In this document: positions 16,766 through 25,771 of the stretch, piece by piece
Layout of the letters: every line of letters starts with the position of its first letter
How positions within the stretch are numbered: position 1 is the stretch's first letter
Source of the DNA: Deltaproteobacteria bacterium
GTDB lineage: Bacteria > Myxococcota_A > Polyangia > Haliangiales > Haliangiaceae
DNA length: 64,000 nt
Reading direction: 5' to 3'
Assembly: GCA_020630875.1 (NCBI GenBank)
Contig: JAHDIH010000001.1
Location: 186,001 to 250,000 of the forward strand
Position numbers and translations under genes: made by a program
Notes under the pieces: model-generated
Databases searched by the model: none
What the model was told of the DNA's origin: nothing
The model's input: the letters and a program-made list of their open reading frames with translations, nothing else

Positions 16766-17635
16766 CTAAAGTCTTTTGGCTTCGAAATAGTGTACCTGGG
16801 ACAAATCTTGGGTACCACAGCTTTTTCTAATCTCCTTATCGGTAGGCACACTATTTACTTCAACATCCCATTGAATATCCCCTACGCTAATTTGAAATCG
16901 AAAATGATTATCGATACCAGAAATTTTTCGTATTACTATTTCGCCGTTCTTGGTGGCAGTTTCTTTTCGAAACCAGTATTCGGCATATTGGGCGCTAGGT
17001 TCAAGCGAAGCGTTGCCTCTGAAGCAGGTCAAATCGTCAAGACTACCACATTTTTCAGATGAAACGAGCTGCGGCAAATTCTGATGCTCTATACGCCCAA
17101 AGCAATTTCCCGAGGGCAGGGCCAGCAATGTCGGGGCAAATCTATGCCCTCCGATATGAGTTGTCTCCCACGCTTGCCCTGGCGCGATAGCTTCAAGTTT
17201 TTTGTAGAGGGCAACCCCTTCTTTGGCACAACACATGTCTCGTTTTCCATGGGTGCAGACAAAAAAGGTTGCCTCTTTCCATAGAATGGCATCCGTCAAA
17301 GACTGCGGCGCGAGAATATGGTGCTCCGTAAGCTCGGAGTAGGCTTTCAAGGAAAAGCGATACAGCTGCTTAGCTCGCCATACGAATAAGGTGATGTCCG
17401 ACGTTTTCCTACGTGGACGGTGCAACAGTTGCAGGCGACAACTTGTATGCCGTGTGAAAAGCGATTTCGTTGATTCTGGCAGACCGCACTCAAGAGGCTT
17501 GGGAAGCCATGTACCGTTGTATTCCAGTAGAGCAATGCTCTCCGCATGTACTGCGGTTCCGGCTAACTCTTCTTTGGCAGCAAGCGATTCATGTCGACAA
17601 TCCACGTACTTTTGTCTCACTCCACGTGGCAGCAA
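16766..17635 (-). CDS. Sucrase/ferredoxin-like protein (thioredoxin-fold [2Fe-2S])
   Basis: A protein of the Suc_Fer-like family, whose C-terminal region has the thioredoxin-like [2Fe-2S] ferredoxin fold. The diagnostic stretches are FFVCTHGKRDMCCAKEG and WETTHIGGHRFAPTLLALP, which supply Cys and His cluster ligands. Residues 190-289 form an extra C-terminal region typical of the family. The role is presumably electron transfer; its operon partner is a bacterioferritin-like protein, suggesting delivery of electrons for iron release, as Bfd does for Bfr. The outermost start is TTG at 17635; GTG at 17605 (giving MDCRHESLAAKEELAGTA) matches family N-termini better. Confidence 0.85.
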   Translation of the reverse strand: MLPRGVRQKYVDCRHESLAAKEELAGTAVHAESIALLEYNGTWLPKPLECGLPESTKSLFTRHTSCRLQLLHRPRRKTSDITLFVWRAKQLYRFSLKAYSELTEHHILAPQSLTDAILWKEATFFVCTHGKRDMCCAKEGVALYKKLEAIAPGQAWETTHIGGHRFAPTLLALPSGNCFGRIEHQNLPQLVSSEKCGSLDDLTCFRGNASLEPSAQYAEYWFRKETATKNGEIVIRKISGIDNHFRFQISVGDIQWDVEVNSVPTDKEIRKSCGTQDLSQVHYFEAKRL

Positions 17636-17717
17636 TCAATACATTGTCGCACGGTAATTATCTTCTCCGAATATTACTCATTGTTTGTAATTCGCTATCC
17701 TCGAAATTAGACAAAAG

Positions 17718-17726
17718 TGTTATGAT
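17718..17726 (+). promoter_or_regulatory. Candidate extended -10 promoter of the giant TPR gene
   Basis: TGTTATGAT is an extended -10 motif (TGn followed by TATGAT) 30 bases before the start codon of the TPR gene. No good -35 hexamer sits at 17 bases, which is usual for extended -10 promoters. GGGGGG and the ATG follow, giving a short leader. Confidence 0.35.
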
Positions 17727-17755
17727 ACACGGGGTACGAGCCATTTGGGGGGATT

Positions 17756-20700
17756 ATGGACTCACAGTCAAAGTTGAATGAATTACGGGAAGATCCGAAA
17801 AACCAACGTCTATTTGAAGAGGTAAAACTAGCTTTCAGCACCACTGGCGATCAAGCAAGTGTAGCAGAGGCAATTAAGATTTACGCTACGGCCGCACCTC
17901 AGTCCGAGAAGAACAAGGCTTTGCTGTTCGAAGCAGCGGCAATTCTAGTAAAGATCGGTGAGACTTCAGGAGCAGAAGAGCTTTATCACTTCATTTTGAC
18001 CAATGACACGCGGGTCGACGATGCGCTGTACTCCCTGATCGCGTTACTACAAAAGCAAAATCGTTTTGCGCGATGCGCTGAAATACTTTCTTGGAGAATC
18101 GATAACCTTCAAGGCCGGCCAGAGAACAAAGACAGACTACTTCGACTTCATCAGAGTGCTGCCAAAATCTTTGGAGAAAAGCTAGCACGCTTGGACAAAG
18201 CCGCAGATCACTGGCTTGCGGTTTCAAAGCTAAATCCCGAAGATCAAAAATCGCTCTCTGAGGCCAGACGGATTTATGCCAGCGTCGGTGATACAGAAAT
18301 GATTGCAAAACTTCTCGAAGAAGAAATTGAGAGGAGCAAAGGGGACAGGCAACGAACGTCGCGTGCCGAACTGGAGTGCGAACTTGGGCTTTTAAAACTG
18401 AAAAACGGGAAGGAAGCCGAGGCGTTGGTGCATCTCGAGTCTGGTGTGCGCCTCGATCCTGGCAATGAAGAACTCAACGAAAAGCTTGCTGTCGCGCTGT
18501 TAGAAAATGTCACAGGTGATTCGGACATGATTGAGAGGGGAGAAAAACTTCTTCTCAAACTTGCTGAGAAAAAAATCGCGGAGGGGGATGCTCGCGTTGC
18601 GCTTGAGTGGGCTGAAAAAGTGTTGGAGGGCGATGGTGGGAATACCAAAGCTTTGGACATCAAAGTGGCTTCATTCGAGAAAAGAGAAGAGTGGGCTAAA
18701 GTGGCAGAGATTCTAGCAGAACGAGCTGCGCACGCTGGAGAAGAAACGAAGAACGCCGAACTAGAAAAAATAGCAGACCTTTTTCAAAAGAGTGAAAATT
18801 GGCGCGAAGAGAAAAAGGTTCGAAAAAGAATAGCGGAGACTCCAGGTGCTGATTTCGAAAAAGTAGAACGATACAAGAATCGGCTGATCGACAATCGTGA
18901 CTTTGTTGAGTTGTCGCAATTCATGGAAGCTCATGTTGCCAGAGGCGCAAGTGATTTAGAAAAAGGCGGTAGGATGCTTGAGCTTGCACGCATCAACCGA
19001 GAACACTTGGGAAACAAGAAGCGAGCGGCGCAACTACTCCACCAGGTTTTGCAGTTCGATCCGGACTCTGAGGAAGCCAGGCTGCTCTACGCTGAACACT
19101 TCAAAGAGAGACGCGATTGGAAGGGCTTAGTCAACTTGCTCGAGTTTGCCTATGATAGCGCAAAGGCTAATGGAGAATCCAATGAGCATCTTGTCGAGCT
19201 ACTTGAAGAAATCGCAAACAGTTCCGAAAAGAAACTGGGCGACTTTGAACGAGCACTCGGCGCGTGGCGTCGGATGCAAACTTTGGCACCTGATGATGCC
19301 AAAGCTAAAGCCGCCATTAAGCGTCTTTCTGCTCGAGCTGAAATGTGGCAGTCGCTTTGTGGTGTACTTGAAAAAGAGGCCGCCATAGCGGAAACAGACG
19401 AGAAAAAGCTGGTGGCGCTCAATAGAATTGCGAGCACGTACAAGGAACGTCATGCTTCGATCGCGCAGACCATTGGGGTTTATCAACAAATATTGGAGTT
19501 AAAGCCAAACAGCATTCCTACTTTGAATATCTTGTTAGGATTATACGAACGGGATGGTGATGACCTTGGAGTAGCTCGAACGATACAACAAATCATTCAG
19601 ATAGAAGATCAAGAAGCCGAGATACAGTCCGCGGTGACGGGGCAACAGTTTGCTTCTGTTAGGGAATGGCCAGTGGCCAAAAGAGTCGAACGACTATCGA
19701 CCTTGAGAAGACTGGCAAGGCTTTTTGATGAACAGATAAACGACCAAGAAGAAACACTGAAAGTATGCAATGAGATCCTGGAAGTCATTCCAGGAGACCG
19801 CGAAGCGTTAGAGCGGATGGAAAAAAGCTTAGAGCGCTCTGGTGATACTGATGGTCTGATAAAAATTCTTTCCGTCCACTCTAAGACAGCCAGCACTCCC
19901 GCTGAAAGGGCCGCGGTGTTGCGTCGCTTAGCTCACCTTGTGGAAGACTGCGACGGTGCTATGGAAGCAGCGCCCTATTGGCAGGAACTTCTGGAAGTTG
20001 CTCCCAATGACATTGAGGCAATCGACTCGTTGATTCCTGTTTGGCGTTCCATGAAGCGTTTCGACGAGTTGGTGAATCTGTTGACGAGAAAGACAACGAT
20101 TCTTGCAAGAAAAAAGGAAGAACTAGCTCCAGAGGAACAGTGGGAGCTGGCAAATCTTTTTGATACGAAGTTGGATAACTCCAAAAAGGCCGCTGAGACT
20201 TGGGCCGCCATTGGCAGAAACGAAGATGCTTCGATTGATTCCAGGATTAGTGCTTTGGTTGCGGAGCAACGTACACTGCGAGATGCAAAAGTGTTCGATT
20301 CGCTAGAAGAGTCTCTGGCTCTGTCTTCAAAACTTCTTTTAAAAAATGAAGATAAAGTACGAGCTTCCGAAGCTTTGTGCGAGTTGGCCGATGTGCAATA
20401 CAGAAACCTTGGATCGCCCGAGAAAGCATCGGCAACATTGACGAAGTTATTGGCGTTGGCTGATCCCACTCATGGAGGTGCCCATCAACTTCTTCGTGAA
20501 ATATACGAAGCACAAAAGTCTTTTGACAAAGCGGTGAGGATAGCCGAGAAACAAGTACTTTTGTCTTCCAATGCAGAAGAGAAACAGAGCCTGTTGTTGG
20601 CAGTCGGAAAGCTCTGTACGGAGAAACTAAACGACTCGGAACGTGCTGCGACTGCGTATCAGCGCTTATACGAACTCAATCAAAGTGAAGAGAACGCCTC

Positions 20701-23700
20701 TGAATATTGCAGGCTGCTGCGGGAAACTAAGAAATGGGACGAGTACGTTCGTATCTCCACTAAGAGAATCGAGGCCATGGAAAGTCTTGAGGCTGGAGAG
20801 CTTTGTAACGAAGTAGCAGCAGTAGCGAAGAATGAAATGAACGCTCCGGACTTAGCAATAGATTTTTACAAGCAGTCTTTCTTACATACTAAAGATCCAA
20901 ACGCCATGGATCGGGCTCATGCGGTAGCAGAAAATCATGGTACTTGGAAAACGTTAGAAAGTGCATTGGTTGAAGTCAACCACTCCATCGACGGAATGGA
21001 TCCGAGTAAGCGAAATAGACAGCTTCAGCTGCAGTTTGGTGGAGTACTAGCGCGTGTGCGAGAGTTGAACCTCTCCGACACCGAGGGGGCGGTATCAGCG
21101 CTAGCTTCTGTAGCTGAAAAGATCGGGCCCGACGAACAAGTGTTGAAAGAGCTTTTGCGTTTGGGACGAAAAGCCGATAGGCCTGCGATCTGGAAACTAG
21201 TGGCAACTACGTTGCGGACCTCTGTCTCCGGAAAATATCACTGCGACTCTTCTCTGATTCTTGCGTTGACGTCGGTTTTAGATGAACAACTTGCCACTCC
21301 CAAAGAAGCTTTGGAAGTTGCACTTTTGGCATTCTCTTGGGAGCCAAATTCGAAAGAGGTGCAAGAACGAATATACGAACTTGCAGGTAAGTCCGGTCAG
21401 TGGGCCGAAGTTGTGGCCATGGAATCAGCTCTGGCAATTAGTGCTACTGAACCGTCCGAGAGAGTGGAACACCTTTCCAAGAGAGCTGACATTCTTGAAA
21501 ACAAGCTTGGTGCCTCTGTGAGAGCTTTCAGAAGTTTGCTTAGCGCCTACCTAATCGATAGGACGAACAGCAAAGTCTCGGATGAGATTTGGCGACTGGC
21601 GACCTTGCTTGGGAATTACGAGTCGCAAGATAAAACGCCAGCTAAAGAGCCAAAGCCAGCTTCTATCGTTGCTATTGCCAGACCTGCTTTTGAGTCACTT
21701 CGAAGGGAGCCAACGCTTGAAATCTCTATGGATGAGATGCAAGAGCAAGGTGGAATTTCACCTCCTGCGTTGCCGATCGATACGGACGAATTAGAGGTGC
21801 TCGACTTTGACGACTTTGTGGAACCACCAGCTTTGCCGAGGACCTCGTCTCCGCTACCCGGAGTTCCTCGCAAGTCCTACGATTCTCCATGGGAAGAATA
21901 TGTGACAGCCATTCTTATGATCGGCAAAACCGACAGCGATAAGTTTGTCCAGCTGGAGTTGGCGGCGAGAGTCTGGGAAGAAGGCGGGAAGAATGCTGAG
22001 AAGTCCATCCTTCTGCTTGCAGAAGCATTGTCGGTACCGAAACAAGACAATAGAGATATTAGAAAAAAGATAAAAGAGCTAGCAGCAGAGTACGACAAGC
22101 ATGCCCTTGCTATTGACGTGTTTCTCTCTGCTTCAAAAAACGCTCCTTCTCGTCAGGTCGCTGTGAGCTATTTAGTCGATGTGGCTGAGTTCAATGACAT
22201 GGTGGGGGATGGAGACGAAGTCGAACGTGTTTGTCGTCGTATTCTAGGTATCGATCCTGCGTCAGAATTTGCACTGACGAAACTGGAAACGCTTTACAGA
22301 GACCAACAGCGTTGGGTTGATCTTGCTGCACTTCTTGAAGAACGAACGGACCCACGCCTTGGTGGCAATGGTTCCGGCGAAGAAACGTCACGTTTACTTG
22401 CGGAACTAGCTGCGCTTTACGAGGAGAAACTCGACAGACCGGCTGATGCTGTAGAAGTAATCAAACGGAGCATCCAGTTAGCACCGCAAGATGCGGATGC
22501 CTATATGCGAATGGCCGATATTTATCGAGCAAAGGGCAGTTGGCACGAAGCGATTCGCACGTTGCGAACGGTCAGCGATCTTTCCCCCACGGCGGAGGAG
22601 TCTATTGCTGCGTTACGAGAGGCCGCGAACATTTACGATGAAAAGTTAGGCATGCCGGAGAAGGCCATTTCTCTAAACGTAGAAATCTCTACGATGTGGC
22701 CGAACGATCCACAGGCTTCTTCGGAGTTGGTGAATCTATACTCAAAGCACGAAAAATGGAATGAACTGTCGATACTACTGCGCAGGTTAGCTGGGCAGGC
22801 CAGAGATAAAGAGGAACGGATTCGCCTACTGAAAAAGCGTGCAGAAGTTCTTCTTCATCGTCTCAACGATCCCGCTGAAGCATGTGCAGCTCTTAAGCAT
22901 GCCCAGTCGCTGAAACCTGATGAGTTAGAGACCCTACACCTACTTGCTGATGCGCTGTGTGCCGCCAAGAAAACCAGAGAAGCCATTAGCGTAATCCAAA
23001 AACTTATTTCTGCGCAAAGGACAGCTTCTAGTAGTCCTGCAGAAATTGCGAAGCAGCTTGTGAGAGTGGGAACACTACGGGCTGCTGAGTTAGACGATGC
23101 GGTGGGTGCCGAGAAAGATTTTAGATCGGCATTAGAGCTGGTTCCCAATCTTCCTGCAGCTCTCTCGGGAATCGCAAAGTTAGCGAAAGGGGATGACGAC
23201 CAAAGAGTCTTCGCAGATGCAAAGGTAAAGGAAGCAGAAGTCCTGACAGATGTTGATAAAAAGATCGATGCCTACAGGCAAGCGGCAATAGCATACCGGG
23301 ACAACGTAGGAGACGTCGCAAAGTCACGCGAATGTTTCAAGAAAATATTGGAACTACGTCCTTTCGACGCGGAAGCTACCTGGGGAATGGCAGGGTTGTT
23401 TGACGACGATGGAGATCAAATTGAAGCAATTCGAATGCTTCAGCAACAACTCGACTCTGGAGACCTTAAGCCAGGTCAACGAAAGAACACTCACTTGCGT
23501 CTTGCATCGCTCGCGCAGCAAACGGAGATTCCAGAAGTGGCGGAACAGCATCTGCTGAGGTGCTTGGAGCTAGAACCTGAAGATGCCGAATCGCTTTTTG
23601 CTCTGGTAGATCTCAAGTTTTCGTCCAAGGCGTACGAAGAAGCCGAAGCGATTTTGATTGATGCCACGACTTCAAGTAACAAGGATAATCCGCAAATGGC

Positions 23701-25771
23701 AGCGGAAGTGTATAGGCGTTTAGCTGAAGCACAAACCCATAACGGAAAACAAGAAGATGCGTATCGTTCCTTACTGGCAGCAGAAAAGTTAGATCGCAAG
23801 AACCTACTCGTTCGGGTTGCTCTGGGGCATAATCGGTTCAAATCTCGTCGGTGGAGAGAGGCATCACTTCACTTGTCTTCGGTCTCGGACCACAAAGACG
23901 CAAGTAAGTACCCATTCGAAAGTGCCAATGCGCTTTGGCATGCGGCCATAGCAGAAGTTCGCTCTCTCAGACCCGATCGGTCTGAGCCTTTGTATCGCAG
24001 AGCGTTAGAAATAAAACCTGACTTTGGTCCAGCACTTCACTCTTTAGCTGAAATTGCTATGGAACAAGGAGACTTTAGGGGCGCCATTGATCTTCTAGAC
24101 CGTGAGGCGGCTGCTGTGGAACGAGGTGAGGACAAGGCTAAGGCTTTCGAAGCTCTTGGAGACTTGGTAATGTACAAGCTCAACGATTCAAAACGGGCAC
24201 AAGGTTACTATCAAGAAGCTCTTGCCGCATCAGATGATTTTGAGGTGGGACTTTTGGACAAGTTGCTCGAAGGATATGTGGAACACAAAAACGTATTAGG
24301 ACAAGCAGATGTCTTGAAGTTAAAGGCCGCGTTTTCTGAGCAAAGCTCCCAGCTTTACTTAGAAGCAACGGAGAAGTTTGCGGAAGCAGGTAGTCACGAA
24401 CAGTCGATGGAGTGTGCGAAATTGGCGGTGGCTGCGGACCCGTACAACGTACGAGCTCTTCGGTGGTTCGCGGATTATTCCATGGCAAATGGTGACTTTG
24501 AAGCCGTCCGTTCTGCCGTAGGTAAGGTGTTTGGTAGCGGACGCGATGCTTTATCAAAGGTGACGCCAGAAGAAAGAGCTGAGTTGCACGTGGTTCTCGG
24601 AGCCGCCAGATTAAAAAGAGGAGACGAAGGAGGCGCTACAACCTCGTTCGATTCGGCACTTCGAGAGTCACCAGATGGAAATGCATCTCATGAAGCAAAG
24701 TCTTTACTGTTGACCATTGAGTCTTGGTGTAAAAAGCAAAAGCCGGAGAAGCTACTAAGAATGCGTCGTGAGGTCGCTGCGAGTGAAGTAAATCAGGAGA
24801 GTATTCTGACTCTGTCCAAGCATCATCGAGAAAATGGCGATCATGATCTTGCCCTCTCTGCGTTGCAATTCGCAGAAGCTTTGGGCCACGAGTTAACCGT
24901 TCATGAGTCCGAGTACGTACTTTCCCATAACCAATGGCGACCGGAACCAAAGGCAGGTTACCTAGGATCTATTGGTGGGGTTTGGATGGACCGAGCTATC
25001 AACACAGATGAAGATTTAGGATTGGAATCAATTATGGAAGCCTTGTGGAGTGGACAACTTCTTTGGCCCGATCCAAACGAGTCGATAAAGCAGGCAGGGC
25101 GAGACGGAGACATCGAAAGATTGACCAAGAAAACAGGTGGAGATGCGTTGGCACTACTTCCGAAAATAAGGGAAGCGCTAGGGGCGCCGAATTCGTTGGC
25201 TTACGTCTCTAAGAATGTTGACGCACCATTGTTCGAAATACTCATTGCCACTACCCCTGTGATTATTTTTGCGCCGAGAGCGTTGGTCGTGACAGATGAA
25301 GTTTCTGAAGATCAATTGCGTTACAATCTTGGTAGAGTGGTCGAACTCACCAGGCCAGAGAGAGTTATCGCGGCGGGGCAACCGATTCAACATTTTCAAA
25401 GGCTGTTGTCCGCTGTTGTGCTCGCTTTTGGTAATCGAAAGCAAAAAGAATGGGTTAAGAAATGGGGAGACCACAGAGCAGCTAGCTTCATTGGCGAGTC
25501 AATTGTCACCGACTTACCCATGAAGGCTCGAACTGGAATCGCTAACATCATAAAGATGGTAGAGCTAAACTTAATTGACCCTAGAGCCTATATCGCGAAG
25601 TGTCACTTAGTAGCGGCCCAGGCTGGCCTGGTGCTTACTCCTAACCCTCATGAAGCACTCAAGGCCGCAGGAGAAGAGCATCGCAGAGGGCTGGTAGCAT
25701 TCGGTCTTTCTGGTGAGTACACCTCTGCTCGAAGAGCATTGGGCTTTTCGATTGAGAAGAAGAAAGACTAA
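17756..25771 (+). CDS. Giant TPR-repeat scaffold protein, 2671 aa
   Basis: A very long, probably cytoplasmic protein: no signal peptide and no membrane segment. Almost the whole length is helical tetratricopeptide-like repeats of about 34 residues, many of the form A-x-x-x-W-x-x-L-L-x-x-x-P-x-D-x-E-A (for example near residues 195, 440, 590, 1530, 1620). Residues ~1290-1380 are a proline- and acid-rich linker (PPALPIDTDELEVLDFDDF), splitting the protein into two solenoids. The last ~280 residues (from about 2390) are not TPR: they form a mixed alpha/beta domain, with APLFEILIATTPVIIFAPRA and ARTGIANIIKMVELNLIDP, that I do not recognise. The frame is open throughout with no frameshift. ATG with a GGGGGG ribosome site. 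Role as a multi-partner scaffold is inferred from TPR biology only. Confidence 0.93.
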   Translation: MDSQSKLNELREDPKNQRLFEEVKLAFSTTGDQASVAEAIKIYATAAPQSEKNKALLFEAAAILVKIGETSGAEELYHFILTNDTRVDDALYSLIALLQKQNRFARCAEILSWRIDNLQGRPENKDRLLRLHQSAAKIFGEKLARLDKAADHWLAVSKLNPEDQKSLSEARRIYASVGDTEMIAKLLEEEIERSKGDRQRTSRAELECELGLLKLKNGKEAEALVHLESGVRLDPGNEELNEKLAVALLENVTGDSDMIERGEKLLLKLAEKKIAEGDARVALEWAEKVLEGDGGNTKALDIKVASFEKREEWAKVAEILAERAAHAGEETKNAELEKIADLFQKSENWREEKKVRKRIAETPGADFEKVERYKNRLIDNRDFVELSQFMEAHVARGASDLEKGGRMLELARINREHLGNKKRAAQLLHQVLQFDPDSEEARLLYAEHFKERRDWKGLVNLLEFAYDSAKANGESNEHLVELLEEIANSSEKKLGDFERALGAWRRMQTLAPDDAKAKAAIKRLSARAEMWQSLCGVLEKEAAIAETDEKKLVALNRIASTYKERHASIAQTIGVYQQILELKPNSIPTLNILLGLYERDGDDLGVARTIQQIIQIEDQEAEIQSAVTGQQFASVREWPVAKRVERLSTLRRLARLFDEQINDQEETLKVCNEILEVIPGDREALERMEKSLERSGDTDGLIKILSVHSKTASTPAERAAVLRRLAHLVEDCDGAMEAAPYWQELLEVAPNDIEAIDSLIPVWRSMKRFDELVNLLTRKTTILARKKEELAPEEQWELANLFDTKLDNSKKAAETWAAIGRNEDASIDSRISALVAEQRTLRDAKVFDSLEESLALSSKLLLKNEDKVRASEALCELADVQYRNLGSPEKASATLTKLLALADPTHGGAHQLLREIYEAQKSFDKAVRIAEKQVLLSSNAEEKQSLLLAVGKLCTEKLNDSERAATAYQRLYELNQSEENASEYCRLLRETKKWDEYVRISTKRIEAMESLEAGELCNEVAAVAKNEMNAPDLAIDFYKQSFLHTKDPNAMDRAHAVAENHGTWKTLESALVEVNHSIDGMDPSKRNRQLQLQFGGVLARVRELNLSDTEGAVSALASVAEKIGPDEQVLKELLRLGRKADRPAIWKLVATTLRTSVSGKYHCDSSLILALTSVLDEQLATPKEALEVALLAFSWEPNSKEVQERIYELAGKSGQWAEVVAMESALAISATEPSERVEHLSKRADILENKLGASVRAFRSLLSAYLIDRTNSKVSDEIWRLATLLGNYESQDKTPAKEPKPASIVAIARPAFESLRREPTLEISMDEMQEQGGISPPALPIDTDELEVLDFDDFVEPPALPRTSSPLPGVPRKSYDSPWEEYVTAILMIGKTDSDKFVQLELAARVWEEGGKNAEKSILLLAEALSVPKQDNRDIRKKIKELAAEYDKHALAIDVFLSASKNAPSRQVAVSYLVDVAEFNDMVGDGDEVERVCRRILGIDPASEFALTKLETLYRDQQRWVDLAALLEERTDPRLGGNGSGEETSRLLAELAALYEEKLDRPADAVEVIKRSIQLAPQDADAYMRMADIYRAKGSWHEAIRTLRTVSDLSPTAEESIAALREAANIYDEKLGMPEKAISLNVEISTMWPNDPQASSELVNLYSKHEKWNELSILLRRLAGQARDKEERIRLLKKRAEVLLHRLNDPAEACAALKHAQSLKPDELETLHLLADALCAAKKTREAISVIQKLISAQRTASSSPAEIAKQLVRVGTLRAAELDDAVGAEKDFRSALELVPNLPAALSGIAKLAKGDDDQRVFADAKVKEAEVLTDVDKKIDAYRQAAIAYRDNVGDVAKSRECFKKILELRPFDAEATWGMAGLFDDDGDQIEAIRMLQQQLDSGDLKPGQRKNTHLRLASLAQQTEIPEVAEQHLLRCLELEPEDAESLFALVDLKFSSKAYEEAEAILIDATTSSNKDNPQMAAEVYRRLAEAQTHNGKQEDAYRSLLAAEKLDRKNLLVRVALGHNRFKSRRWREASLHLSSVSDHKDASKYPFESANALWHAAIAEVRSLRPDRSEPLYRRALEIKPDFGPALHSLAEIAMEQGDFRGAIDLLDREAAAVERGEDKAKAFEALGDLVMYKLNDSKRAQGYYQEALAASDDFEVGLLDKLLEGYVEHKNVLGQADVLKLKAAFSEQSSQLYLEATEKFAEAGSHEQSMECAKLAVAADPYNVRALRWFADYSMANGDFEAVRSAVGKVFGSGRDALSKVTPEERAELHVVLGAARLKRGDEGGATTSFDSALRESPDGNASHEAKSLLLTIESWCKKQKPEKLLRMRREVAASEVNQESILTLSKHHRENGDHDLALSALQFAEALGHELTVHESEYVLSHNQWRPEPKAGYLGSIGGVWMDRAINTDEDLGLESIMEALWSGQLLWPDPNESIKQAGRDGDIERLTKKTGGDALALLPKIREALGAPNSLAYVSKNVDAPLFEILIATTPVIIFAPRALVVTDEVSEDQLRYNLGRVVELTRPERVIAAGQPIQHFQRLLSAVVLAFGNRKQKEWVKKWGDHRAASFIGESIVTDLPMKARTGIANIIKMVELNLIDPRAYIAKCHLVAAQAGLVLTPNPHEALKAAGEEHRRGLVAFGLSGEYTSARRALGFSIEKKKD

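Noticed and set aside
23966-23986. Perfect 8-bp inverted repeat CTCAGACC/GGTCTGAG
   Set aside because: Lies inside the giant TPR coding sequence with no T-run; consistent with chance and codon choice.
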